Shown: piece after piece, positions 57,021-64,000 of the stretch | Numbering within the stretch: the stretch's first letter is position 1 | How the letters are laid out: the number at the start of each line of letters is the position of its first letter | From: Ralstonia pickettii | GTDB taxonomy: Bacteria; Pseudomonadota; Gammaproteobacteria; Burkholderiales; Burkholderiaceae | Length of the DNA stretch: 64,000 nucleotides | Direction: 5' to 3' | NCBI RefSeq assembly: GCF_000607165.1 | Contig: NZ_JFZG01000004.1 | Coordinates: forward strand, 434,001-498,000 | Translations under genes and position numbers: made by a program | The notes under the pieces: generated by a model | Database searches by the model: none | What the model saw: only the letters and a program-made list of their open reading frames with translations | What the model was told of the DNA's origin: nothing

Positions 57021-58285
57021 ACACATCGGCAAGTACGCCAGCAACAGGCGTCTTCCGCTCACTGCGCGTTTTCAACTACCGGTTGTGGGCCGTGGGGTCG
57101 CTGGTGTCCAACGTGGGCACGTGGATGCAGCGCACCGCGCAGGACTGGCTGGTGCTGACGCAGCTCACGAACCATAACGCTTCAGCAGTCGGCACGGTCA
57201 TGGCGCTGCAGTTTGGCCCGCAGCTCCTGCTATTGCCGTGGACGGGCGTTGCCGCGGATCGCTACAACCAGCGCAAGCTGCTGATGGCCACCCAAGCGAC
57301 ATCGGGCGTGCTGGCGCTGATTCTCGGGCTGCTCACCGTGACGGGCATCGTTCAGCTCTGGCACGTCTACCTGCTGGCTTTTCTGTCCGGCTGTGCGTCG
57401 GCATTCGATGCCCCGGTACGCCAGACGTTTGCGGCGGAACTGGTGGGCGATGGCGATCTGCCCAATGCGGTTGCGCTCAACTCGACGTCGTTCAACGCGG
57501 GGCGCATGGTCGGGCCAGCGGCGGCGGGCATGGCCATCGCCACCATCGGTACAGGCTGGGCATTCCTGGCCAATGGGCTTTCGTTCATCGCGGTGCTGAC
57601 TTCGCTCTTTTTCCTGCGCAAATCCGAACTGCGCCCGAATGCGCGTGCACGGCGCTCTCAAGGCGGCTTTGCCGAGGCCATCCGTTACGTGTGGGCTCGC
57701 CCTGATCTCAAGGCCATGCTGGTCATGCTGTTCCTGATCGGCACATTCGGGCTGAACTTCCCAATCTTCATCTCGACAATGGCAGCGAGCGTCTTCCACT
57801 CGGACGCGCGCGGCTACGGCGTGTTGTCGTCGATGATGGCGGTCGGCACGATGTCCGGCGCGTTATTCGCCGCGGGGCGTAAGCAGCCGGAGTTCAAGTC
57901 ACTGCTGATAGGCGCTGCGATATTCGGGCTGGGGTGCACGTTGGCGGCCATCGCACCGGGCTATTGGCTGTTTGCGGCGGCGCTGGTCATCACCGGCATG
58001 GCGGCGCTGACATTCACCAACACGAGCAACAGCCTGATGCAACTCTCGACCGAGCCTGCCATGCGTGGGCGGGTAATGGCGTTGCGCGTGGCCATCGCGT
58101 TGGGCGGCACCCCGATTGGCGCACCGATTGTGGGCTGGGTGGCAGACCATCTCGGCCCGCGCTGGTCACTTGGTGTGGGTGCGCTCTCGGGCCTGCTTTC
58201 GGCAGCGGTGGCCGTCTATGTGATGCGGCAGCAGATTCATCTGCCGCGGCAAGAGCCACCGACGCTGGAGCAAAGTGGGTCTTGA
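57017..58285 (+). CDS. MFS efflux transporter (Bcr/enterobactin exporter-like)
   Basis: A 422-residue major facilitator with about ten to twelve helices. VFNYRLWAVGSLVSNVGTWM at the start and DAPVRQTFAAELVGDGDLPN match the MFS_3 (EntS-like) exporter group. It is controlled with the upstream MarR gene and coupled to the small membrane protein. The substrate is unknown; MarR control suggests a toxic compound. A terminator follows 20 bases after the stop. Confidence 0.88.
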   Translation: MNTSASTPATGVFRSLRVFNYRLWAVGSLVSNVGTWMQRTAQDWLVLTQLTNHNASAVGTVMALQFGPQLLLLPWTGVAADRYNQRKLLMATQATSGVLALILGLLTVTGIVQLWHVYLLAFLSGCASAFDAPVRQTFAAELVGDGDLPNAVALNSTSFNAGRMVGPAAAGMAIATIGTGWAFLANGLSFIAVLTSLFFLRKSELRPNARARRSQGGFAEAIRYVWARPDLKAMLVMLFLIGTFGLNFPIFISTMAASVFHSDARGYGVLSSMMAVGTMSGALFAAGRKQPEFKSLLIGAAIFGLGCTLAAIAPGYWLFAAALVITGMAALTFTNTSNSLMQLSTEPAMRGRVMALRVAIALGGTPIGAPIVGWVADHLGPRWSLGVGALSGLLSAAVAVYVMRQQIHLPRQEPPTLEQSGS

Positions 58286-58305
58286 ATACCTTGATGTTGC
58301 CGCGA

Positions 58306-58333
58306 AAAAAAACCCCGCAGTGCGGGGTTTTTC
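58306..58333. terminator. Bidirectional rho-independent terminator
   Basis: AAAACCCCGC-AGT-GCGGGGTTTT with A and T tracts, between the convergent MFS and cold-shock genes. Confidence 0.85.
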
Positions 58334-58350
58334 TTGGCAGATGCGACCGA

Positions 58351-58554
58351 TCAGATCGCCTCGATCTTCGTAGCAGCCGGGCCCTTTTGGCCCACGCCTG
58401 CAACGTAGCGAACCTTCTGGCCCTCTTGGAGGGACTTGAACCCGTTGCCCTGAACTTCAGAGAAGTGAGCGAAGAGATCGTTGCCGCCTGCGTCCGGGGT
58501 GATGAAGCCGAAGCCCTTGGAGTCGTTGAACCACTTTACTGTGCCGGTTTCCAT
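58351..58554 (-). CDS. cspA: Cold-shock protein
   Basis: A 67-residue single OB-fold protein that binds single-stranded nucleic acid. The RNP1 motif is in KGFGFITPD and RNP2 in [20 protein letters not shown] is the usual start. It acts as an RNA chaperone. AGGA precedes the start codon, and a promoter about 135 bases upstream leaves a long leader, which is typical of cold-regulated csp genes. Confidence 0.94.
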   Translation of the reverse strand: METGTVKWFNDSKGFGFITPDAGGNDLFAHFSEVQGNGFKSLQEGQKVRYVAGVGQKGPAATKIEAI

Positions 58555-58695
58555 GTTGGATATCCTAAAAAGTTCTGCATGAGCCTGTGCTCACCAGGCA
58601 CGACAATCAAGGAAGAAACATGGAGCAAAGGAAGCACCGCTTGGCGTGACAACCCAGAACATCGGAGTAACTGCTTGAAGATCCTGCGAGGATGG

Positions 58696-58724
58696 TTTCT
58701 ACAGACATTTCAGCCCCGCGTCAA
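58696..58724 (-). promoter_or_regulatory. Sigma-70 promoter of the cold-shock gene
   Basis: On the minus strand TTGACG-N17-TAGAAA: a near-consensus -35, ideal spacing and a 4-of-6 -10. Transcription would start near 58689 and give a leader of about 135 bases before the cold-shock ATG. Confidence 0.62.
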
Positions 58725-58821
58725 CAAATAATTAGATAAGCTGCACCTTTGACCCACCCCCGCACCCCACCGCTGAGCCAGCACGCCACAGTGGGCATGC
58801 GCCCTTGAGAGAACCATCAGC

Positions 58822-59034
58822 ATGACACTCTGCTCGGCTTGCGCTGCAATCGAACTCCATAAACGCGGCGCGCCAGGCCATGCTTTGCTGAGAATCACCG
58901 ACACGCAGCGCATCAAGTCGCCCTCCGCGCGCCCAATCACCGTCAGCACGTTCTCGTGTCCCACATGCGGCGCGCGGTGGGTCTATCGCGATGAAAAGAA
59001 CGTGGACAACCAGGGCTGGTCGCTAGAGGCGTAG
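58822..59034 (+). CDS. Small hypothetical zinc-ribbon-like protein
   Basis: A 70-residue protein with two CxxC pairs, CSAC at residue 5 and CPTC near residue 45 (FSCPTCGARWVYRDE), spaced like a treble-clef or ribbon zinc site. I do not recognise the family. There is a modest upstream site (GAGAGAACC). It stands alone, convergent with the 2-hydroxyacid dehydrogenase gene, just before the region with a different codon style. Confidence 0.58.
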   Translation: MTLCSACAAIELHKRGAPGHALLRITDTQRIKSPSARPITVSTFSCPTCGARWVYRDEKNVDNQGWSLEA

Positions 59035-59066
59035 GCGCCCTGCTCGGCAGCTTTTCTCATGGCGGT

Positions 59067-60029
59067 TCACAGCGCGTTCGGCGCCGCCCTCCCATCAAGC
59101 ACCGCAGCGATATTGTCGAGTGCGGTGAACCCCATCTGGTCGCGCGTCTCGATCGTCGCGCTCGCCATATGCGGCGACAGAAACACATTGTCGAGTGCTG
59201 CAAAGCGCGGATCGATGTTGGGCTCGTTCTGATAGACGTCAAGCCCCGCGCCGAATAACCGATGCGACGCCAACGCATCGTACAGCGCATCCTCGTTGAC
59301 GAGACTCCCGCGCGCTGCGTTGACGAATACCGCGCCGTCGCGCAACAAGCCGAACTCGCGGTGCGTCATCAATGGCGTGCCGCCGCCAGGCACGTGCAGC
59401 GTGAGGATGTCGCACTGTGGCAGTAGCGTGTCGAGATCCGCGCAATAACGCGCGCCGGCCTCGATCTCGGGCGGCGCGGGCCGCCGGTCGGTATAGACGA
59501 TCTGCATTCCGAAGCCGCGCGCACGCTGTGCGACCGCCCGCCCGATCCGGCCGAAACCGACGATCCCGAGCGTCTTTCCGTTCACGCGCATGCCAAGCAT
59601 GTCCGTCATGCCGAACGACTTTCCCCATCCCGCGCGCACGATGCGCTCGTACTCCGACGCACGCCGGCACGCGGCGAGAATCAACAACATCGTGAAATCG
59701 GCAGTGCAGTCCGTCAGCGCGTCGGGCGCGTTGCTGACGACGATCCCGCGTGCGCGCGCGGCGGCCACGTCCATGTGGTCGTAACCGGCGCTCGCGTTCG
59801 CGATGATCTTCACGCTCGGCGCCAATGCTGCGATGTGCTCGGCCTGCAGCCCCGATTTCTTGCCGATCAGCACCGCCGGCGTCTCGTGGCGGTTGCAGAA
59901 TTCGACGACGGACGGCGCGTCCATGTCGGCGTCGGTCACATACGCGTGGAATTCGGCTTCGGCACGTGCGGCCACCGCCGCGGGAACCCGTCGCGCTACC
60001 AGGAGGCGGGGGCGATTGTTGTCAGGCAT
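59067..60029 (-). CDS. D-2-hydroxyacid dehydrogenase
   Basis: A 320-residue enzyme of the D-isomer 2-hydroxyacid dehydrogenase family. The NAD loop is VGFGRIGRAVAQRA near residue 150. The catalytic set is Arg in NAARGSLVNE, Glu in DVYQNEPNID and His in LSPHMASAT. It resembles glyoxylate/hydroxypyruvate reductases. ATG 60029 begins MPDNNRPRLLVARRV; the frame extends 15 codons upstream. It is divergent from the SDR gene at 60346 and seems to be part of the same catabolic set. Confidence 0.88.
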   Translation of the reverse strand: MPDNNRPRLLVARRVPAAVAARAEAEFHAYVTDADMDAPSVVEFCNRHETPAVLIGKKSGLQAEHIAALAPSVKIIANASAGYDHMDVAAARARGIVVSNAPDALTDCTADFTMLLILAACRRASEYERIVRAGWGKSFGMTDMLGMRVNGKTLGIVGFGRIGRAVAQRARGFGMQIVYTDRRPAPPEIEAGARYCADLDTLLPQCDILTLHVPGGGTPLMTHREFGLLRDGAVFVNAARGSLVNEDALYDALASHRLFGAGLDVYQNEPNIDPRFAALDNVFLSPHMASATIETRDQMGFTALDNIAAVLDGRAAPNAL

Positions 60030-60091
60030 GGTCTCGTCCTTGGGTCGGAAAACGGAGCACAGCCTACGAAGCACGGTCGGCGCGGGTCAAT

Positions 60092-60110
60092 ATTGATTGT
60101 TTCGATCAAT
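60092..60110. promoter_or_regulatory. Operator-like inverted repeat, copy 1
   Basis: ATTGAT-TGTTTCG-ATCAAT, perfect six-base arms, 63 bases before the hydroxyacid dehydrogenase ATG. Confidence 0.55.
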
Positions 60111-60255
60111 GTATGTGCGCGGTGCGCCGCCGCGGGCTTTCGACGTCGCTTCGGCCGTGTCGCGCGCCGCCCATCCGGCCGCGCTGGTCCGCGAGCGACG
60201 TCTCGTCGAACTCAGGAAAACCCTGACGCCGCCCCGTCGCGACGGGGCTGTTGAT

Positions 60256-60274
60256 ATTGATTGAAAGAATCAAG
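60256..60274. promoter_or_regulatory. Operator-like inverted repeat, copy 2
   Basis: ATTGATT-GAAAG-AATCAAG; it shares ATTGATTG and ATCAA with copy 1. It lies 72 bases before the SDR ATG. Confidence 0.5.
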
Positions 60275-60345
60275 ATTGCTGGGGAATCGCCACCGCGCAA
60301 TGCTTTTTGCATGTTCAACGCACCACTGAAGACGAGGTCGTGAAG

Positions 60346-61104
60346 ATGCAGGCAGAAAAAAGAATCGCGGCGGTGACGGGCGCCGGCACCGGCATCGGCC
60401 AGGCGGCGGCCGTCGCGCTGGCGCGAGCCGGGTTCAGCGTCGCACTGCTCGGCAGGCGCATCGATCCGCTGCTCGAAACGAAAGAGATCATCGAGCGGGC
60501 CGGCGGCGCGGCGGCGGCCATTCCGACCGATGTTTCCGACGAAGCGTCAGTCGACGCCAGCTTCGCGCAGATCGCGCACGAGTTCGGGCGCCTTGATGTG
60601 CTGTTCAACAACGCGGGCCGCAACGCAGGAGCCGTGCCGCTCGACGACTACTCGCTGCAATTCTGGAACGACGTGGTCGCGACCAACCTGACGGGTGTGT
60701 TCCTGTGCGCGCGCGCCGCGTGGCGCCAGATGAAGCGGCAGACGCCGCAAGGCGGCCGCATCATCAACAACGGCTCGATCTCGGCGCACACGCCGCGTCC
60801 GAACACTATCGCGTACACCGCCACGAAGCACGCCGTTCTCGGCATCACGCGCTCGCTCGCGCTCGACGGCCGGCCATTCAACATCGCGTGCGGCCAGATC
60901 GACATCGGCAACGCTGCCACGTCGCTGACCGAACGCATGACGAGCGGCGTGGCGCAGGCCGACGGCCGCATCGCGCCCGAGCCGCGCGTCGACGTCGCGC
61001 ACGTCGCGAATGCCATCGTGCAAATGGCGAGCCTGCCGCTCGAAGCCAACATTCTGAACATGACGATCATGGCCAGCGCGATGCCCTTCGTCGGACGCGG
61101 CTGA
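60346..61104 (+). CDS. SDR-family oxidoreductase
   Basis: A 252-residue short-chain dehydrogenase. [19 protein letters not shown] is the cofactor loop, FNNAGRNAG the structural motif, NGSIS the catalytic Ser and YTATKHAV the Tyr and Lys. [17 protein letters not shown] near the C terminus is typical of a subgroup found in catabolic clusters. ATG 60346 has GAGG eight bases before it; TTG 60307 is possible but unlikely. It starts the plus-strand cluster; the MFS gene follows by 67 bases. The substrate is unknown. Confidence 0.86.
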   Translation: MQAEKRIAAVTGAGTGIGQAAAVALARAGFSVALLGRRIDPLLETKEIIERAGGAAAAIPTDVSDEASVDASFAQIAHEFGRLDVLFNNAGRNAGAVPLDDYSLQFWNDVVATNLTGVFLCARAAWRQMKRQTPQGGRIINNGSISAHTPRPNTIAYTATKHAVLGITRSLALDGRPFNIACGQIDIGNAATSLTERMTSGVAQADGRIAPEPRVDVAHVANAIVQMASLPLEANILNMTIMASAMPFVGRG

Positions 61105-61171
61105 ACCCGACGTGCGCCGGCACACACAACAACCATACGCCGGCCCATCCATCAGACAACAGGAGACAACA

Positions 61172-62488
61172 TTGGAAACTGCAGAAGAGCAGGTTGCGGT
61201 CATGCGCGAGGTCAACGCGCACGCGGGCAGCGTAAGAAGATCGCGGGTGCGCTACGGCGTGCTGTCGATGCTGCTGGTGGCGACCGTCCTCAACTACGTC
61301 GACCGCTCGGCGCTCGGCATCGTCGCGCCCTCGCTATCGAAGGATCTCGCGCTCACCCGCGTGCAGATGGGCGAGCTGTTCGCCGTGTTCGGACTCGCCT
61401 ACTCGATTGCGCTGCTGCCCGCAGGCGTGCTAGCCGACATGCTCGGCTCGCGCGTTGCGTATGCGCTGTCGCTCGTCGGCTGGTCGCTGGCGACGCTGAC
61501 GCAAGGGCTCGCACACGGCTACCACATGCTGCTCGGCTCGCGGCTGGCGATGGGAGCGCTCGAGGCACCCGCGTTTCCGTCGAACGCGCGCGCGGTGACG
61601 ATGTGGTTCCCGGTCCAGGAACGCGGCTTCGCAACGAGCGTGTACGTGATGGGCCAGTACATCGGCACACCGCTCTTCACCGGGCTGCTGCTGTGGATCT
61701 CGTCGGCGTTCGGCTGGCGGGCCGTATTCTTCTCGACGGGCGCGTTCGGCATCCTGTTCAGTGTCGTCTGGTATCGGTTCTATCGTGATCCGTCACGGCA
61801 TCGCAGCGTCAATGCAGCCGAGCTGCAGTACATCACTGAAGGGCGCCCCGTGGTGACCGCGCGCGATCGCTTCGAGTGGCGCATGGCGCTGCGCCTGCTC
61901 AGCTACCGGCAGATCCTCGCGATCTGTCTGGGCAAGTTCTGCAACAACACGCTGCTGGTGTTCTTCACGACCTGGTTCATGACCTATCTGGTCGAGGAAC
62001 GGCACATGTCGATGATCAAGGTCGGTTTCTTCCAGGCGATGCCGTTCATCGGCGCGACGTTGGGCATCCTGATCGCCGGCTATCTGTCCGATCTCTGCAT
62101 CCGGCGCGGCGTGTCGATGTCGTCGTCGCGCAAGGCGCCGCTCGTGATCGGCACCTTCCTCGGCGCGTCGATCGTGCTCGTCAACTTCGTGCATTCGAAC
62201 GCGCTGGTGATCGCGATCCTGACCGTCGCGTTCTTCGCCCAGGGGATCGGCTCGATGTCGTGGGCGGCCGTGTCCGAGATTGCGCCTAAACGCTATGTTG
62301 GACTCACCAGCAGCATCACGAGCCTCGCGGCCAACATCGCAGCCGTCACCACGCCGCTGATGATCGGCTACGTGACGCAGCACACCGGCAGCTTTTTCTG
62401 GGCGCTGAACTTGATGGGCGGGATCTGCCTCGTCGGCACGCTGTCGTACTCGGTGCTGCTCGGCAAACTGTCGCGTATCGAGCTCTGA
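61172..62488 (+). CDS. MFS transporter, anion:cation symporter (ACS) family
   Basis: A 438-residue transporter with about twelve helices. LNYVDRSALGIVAPSLSKDL in helix 1 and LADMLGSRVAY are the ACS-family signatures; these carry sugar acids, tartrate, phthalate and similar anions. The start is TTG 61172, chosen because AGGAG stands seven bases before it; ATG 61202 is a weaker alternative. It would import the carboxylate that the neighbouring enzymes process. Confidence 0.87.
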   Translation: METAEEQVAVMREVNAHAGSVRRSRVRYGVLSMLLVATVLNYVDRSALGIVAPSLSKDLALTRVQMGELFAVFGLAYSIALLPAGVLADMLGSRVAYALSLVGWSLATLTQGLAHGYHMLLGSRLAMGALEAPAFPSNARAVTMWFPVQERGFATSVYVMGQYIGTPLFTGLLLWISSAFGWRAVFFSTGAFGILFSVVWYRFYRDPSRHRSVNAAELQYITEGRPVVTARDRFEWRMALRLLSYRQILAICLGKFCNNTLLVFFTTWFMTYLVEERHMSMIKVGFFQAMPFIGATLGILIAGYLSDLCIRRGVSMSSSRKAPLVIGTFLGASIVLVNFVHSNALVIAILTVAFFAQGIGSMSWAAVSEIAPKRYVGLTSSITSLAANIAAVTTPLMIGYVTQHTGSFFWALNLMGGICLVGTLSYSVLLGKLSRIEL

Positions 62489-62546
62489 GCCCGTAGATGC
62501 CCTTTGTCTGCCAACCCGCCGACTCCTTCACCCGCGGACCACGACC

Positions 62547-62939
62547 ATGATCGAATTCAAATGGGACCACCTGCAACTCTGCTCGGCCGATGCGGAGGCC
62601 ACCGCCGCATGGTTCGCGCGCTGCCTGAACGCCGAAATCGTGCGACGCCCCGGCCGCGTCGACCTGCGGATCGGCGCCGTCAACCTATTCATCACCGCCC
62701 AGCCGGACGCGCGTTCGGCGACCGTGACGGAGGGGCGCCGCGTGCAAGGGATCGACCACTTTGGCGTGCTGGTCGATGACTTGGATGCCGCCTACGCGCA
62801 TCTGGTCGCGCACGACGCAGAGATCGTCCAGCCCATCACGCGGATCCGCGCCGGTGTGCGCGGCTGTTTCGTACGCGCGCCAGGCGACATCCTCGTCGAG
62901 GTGCTTGAGCGGCGCGCAGCAGAAATGACATTCAACTGA
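62547..62939 (+). CDS. VOC-family (glyoxalase/dioxygenase fold) protein
   Basis: A 130-residue protein of one VOC module pair. It starts FKWDHLQLCSADAEATAAWF (metal His), carries GIDHFGVLVDDLDAAY (second His) and ends FVRAPGDILVEVLE (metal Glu). Such small proteins act as isomerases, epimerases, lyases or dioxygenases. It lies between the MFS transporter and the citrate-synthase-like gene, so it probably modifies an intermediate of the same pathway. Confidence 0.82.
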   Translation: MIEFKWDHLQLCSADAEATAAWFARCLNAEIVRRPGRVDLRIGAVNLFITAQPDARSATVTEGRRVQGIDHFGVLVDDLDAAYAHLVAHDAEIVQPITRIRAGVRGCFVRAPGDILVEVLERRAAEMTFN

Positions 62940-62999
62940 ACCCGGTCTATAGTCGGCGCAAGCGGCCAGACACAGGCCGCATCGTCATCACGACTCCCC

Positions 63000-64000
63000 A
63001 TGCAGAACTGGATCACCCTGACGGAAGCGGCGCGGCGGCTCGGCGTGCGGGCGCAGACCGTCTACGCGTATGCGAGCCGCGGCAGTATCGCCGTGATGCA
63101 GGACCCCAACGATCCACGCAAGAGTCTGTATCGCGCGGAGGACGTGGTCACGCTGTGCCGCAAGAAACAGGTCGGCCGCAAGCGTGCGGCGCTGGCAGCC
63201 AGCACGATCTTTGGCGCCGAGCCGTGCATCTACAGCGGCATCACCACGTTCTCCAAGGGCCGCGCCTGGTATCGGGGCCGCGACAGCATTCAGCTCGCGG
63301 ATACCGCCACGCTCGAGGAAACGGCTACTCTGCTCTGGCAGGCCACCACGCCCGTGTCGTTCGACGCGCCCGCGATCGCGCTGCCATCCGGCGAGCGCGA
63401 TCGGCAATGCGCGTTCTCGGTACTCGCGATGCTGGCCGCGCACGGCCATTCGACGCTCGGCCGGCTCGACAGCGCGCTGCACATCGAAGCGGGGCAACTC
63501 GTCGCGATCGTGTCGCGCGCGTTCGGCGCGCATGGCGATGTCGGCGCAAGTCCACTCCGGACCCATCAGCGGCTCGCAGCCGGCTGGGGCCTCGACAGCG
63601 ATGGCGCGGATCTGCTGCGCCGGGCGATGGTGCTGGTTGCGGATCACGAGATCACGAGTTCGGCATTCGCCGCGCGCATCACCGCGTCGACCGGCGCATC
63701 GCTCGCGGGCTGCCTGCTGACGGGGCTCGCAACGTTGTCGGGCCCGCTGCACGGCGACGCGTCAGGGCGCGTGCGTGCGGTATTCGACGACGTGCAGAGA
63801 TTGGGCGCCGAGCACGTGGTCGATCACTACCTGAAGTCAGCGATCCCGATTCCCGGCTTCGGCCATCATCTTTACCCCGATGGCGATCCGCGCGCGGCCG
63901 CGTTGCTCGCGCGGCTCCATCCGCCGGCGGAACTGGCGCATTTCGTCGACAAGGTTACGGAGCTCACCGGCCAGCGGCCAACCATCGATGTCGCGTTCGC
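63000..64000 (+). CDS. Citrate synthase-family protein with N-terminal helix-turn-helix, 5' part
   Basis: The frame is open to the window end (333 complete codons). Residues 1-55 are a MerR/excisionase-like helix-turn-helix, TLTEAARRLGVRAQTVYAYA, with SLYRAEDVVTLCRK after it. The rest is a citrate synthase fold: GPLHGDASGRVRAVF and PGFGHHLYPDGDPRAAAL carry the two catalytic His motifs, and PTIDVAFA at the edge probably holds the catalytic Asp. The usual NHELxxST region is altered here (ADHEITSSAFAAR). It may condense an acyl-CoA with a 2-oxo acid, bind DNA, or both. Confidence 0.85.
   Translation, partial: MQNWITLTEAARRLGVRAQTVYAYASRGSIAVMQDPNDPRKSLYRAEDVVTLCRKKQVGRKRAALAASTIFGAEPCIYSGITTFSKGRAWYRGRDSIQLADTATLEETATLLWQATTPVSFDAPAIALPSGERDRQCAFSVLAMLAAHGHSTLGRLDSALHIEAGQLVAIVSRAFGAHGDVGASPLRTHQRLAAGWGLDSDGADLLRRAMVLVADHEITSSAFAARITASTGASLAGCLLTGLATLSGPLHGDASGRVRAVFDDVQRLGAEHVVDHYLKSAIPIPGFGHHLYPDGDPRAAALLARLHPPAELAHFVDKVTELTGQRPTIDVAF

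Larger units (their letters stand above)
60030..60345. other. Divergent control region of the hydroxyacid dehydrogenase and SDR cluster
   Basis: A 316-base gap with two similar inverted repeats (60092-60110 and 60256-60274) and a perfect 18-base GC palindrome, GCCCCGTCGCGACGGGGC (60231-60248), just beside the second. The rest is GC-rich without a convincing gene. Confidence 0.6.

Overview
The window reads as a stretch of chromosome from a high-GC betaproteobacterium of the Burkholderiaceae. Ralstonia is my best guess, from the protein style, the Burkholderiales-type porin, the CX14CX2C QueE and the dense set of LysR-regulated catabolic operons. This is inference; no rRNA or marker gene is present. 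I see no insertion sequence, integrase, CRISPR array or tRNA gene.

Layout. 1-5.5 kb: the end of a molybdenum hydroxylase (CoxL/CoxM-like) operon with its maturation genes, a MoxR ATPase, a single-frame CoxE-CoxG fusion and an XdhC-family factor. 5.8-16.3 kb: housekeeping and mixed genes: an NAD-dependent reductase, an MgtC-like membrane protein, a chemotaxis receptor behind a likely sigma-28 promoter, DAHP synthase, a DUF2252 kinase-like protein divergent from a GH15 glycosidase, a DUF1289 protein and an aldehyde dehydrogenase. 16.4-25.2 kb: a LysR gene, an acetate/succinate CoA-transferase, a secreted carboxymuconolactone-decarboxylase-like protein, a YbiT-type ABC-F ATPase, ldcA, tadA, queD and queE. 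25.3-33.3 kb: two MFS transporters, two LysR genes, a truncated isomerase remnant, a PEP mutase/isocitrate lyase-like enzyme, a degenerate metallo-beta-lactamase-fold protein, a DsbA-like protein and thpR. 33.4-36 kb: protocatechuate 3,4-dioxygenase genes pcaHG with divergent pcaQ.

37.7-52.5 kb is the most coherent region. A ten-gene minus-strand operon encodes an ABC sugar importer, the complete non-phosphorylating L-fucose pathway (dehydrogenase, lactonase, dehydratase, second dehydrogenase, diketo-acid hydrolase), a mutarotase and a porin. Facing it are an FCD-type GntR regulator and three genes that fit L-galactonate -> D-tagaturonate -> D-altronate -> 2-keto-3-deoxygluconate. Palindromes of the form TTGGTC-N-(G/A)ACCAA lie in front of both operons. 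I propose that one importer, one regulator and a shared first dehydrogenase/lactonase serve a branched L-fucose plus L-galactose pathway.

52.5-59 kb carries DUF2182 and DUF899 genes, a regulator with two DNA-binding domains beside a beta-propeller protein, a MarR-regulated MFS operon with a perfect operator, and a cold-shock gene with a long leader. 59-64 kb has a somewhat different codon style and holds a 2-hydroxyacid dehydrogenase divergent from an SDR-MFS-VOC-citrate-synthase-like cluster. The last protein carries an N-terminal helix-turn-helix. Two similar inverted repeats lie in the divergent promoter region. The function of this cluster is unknown to me.
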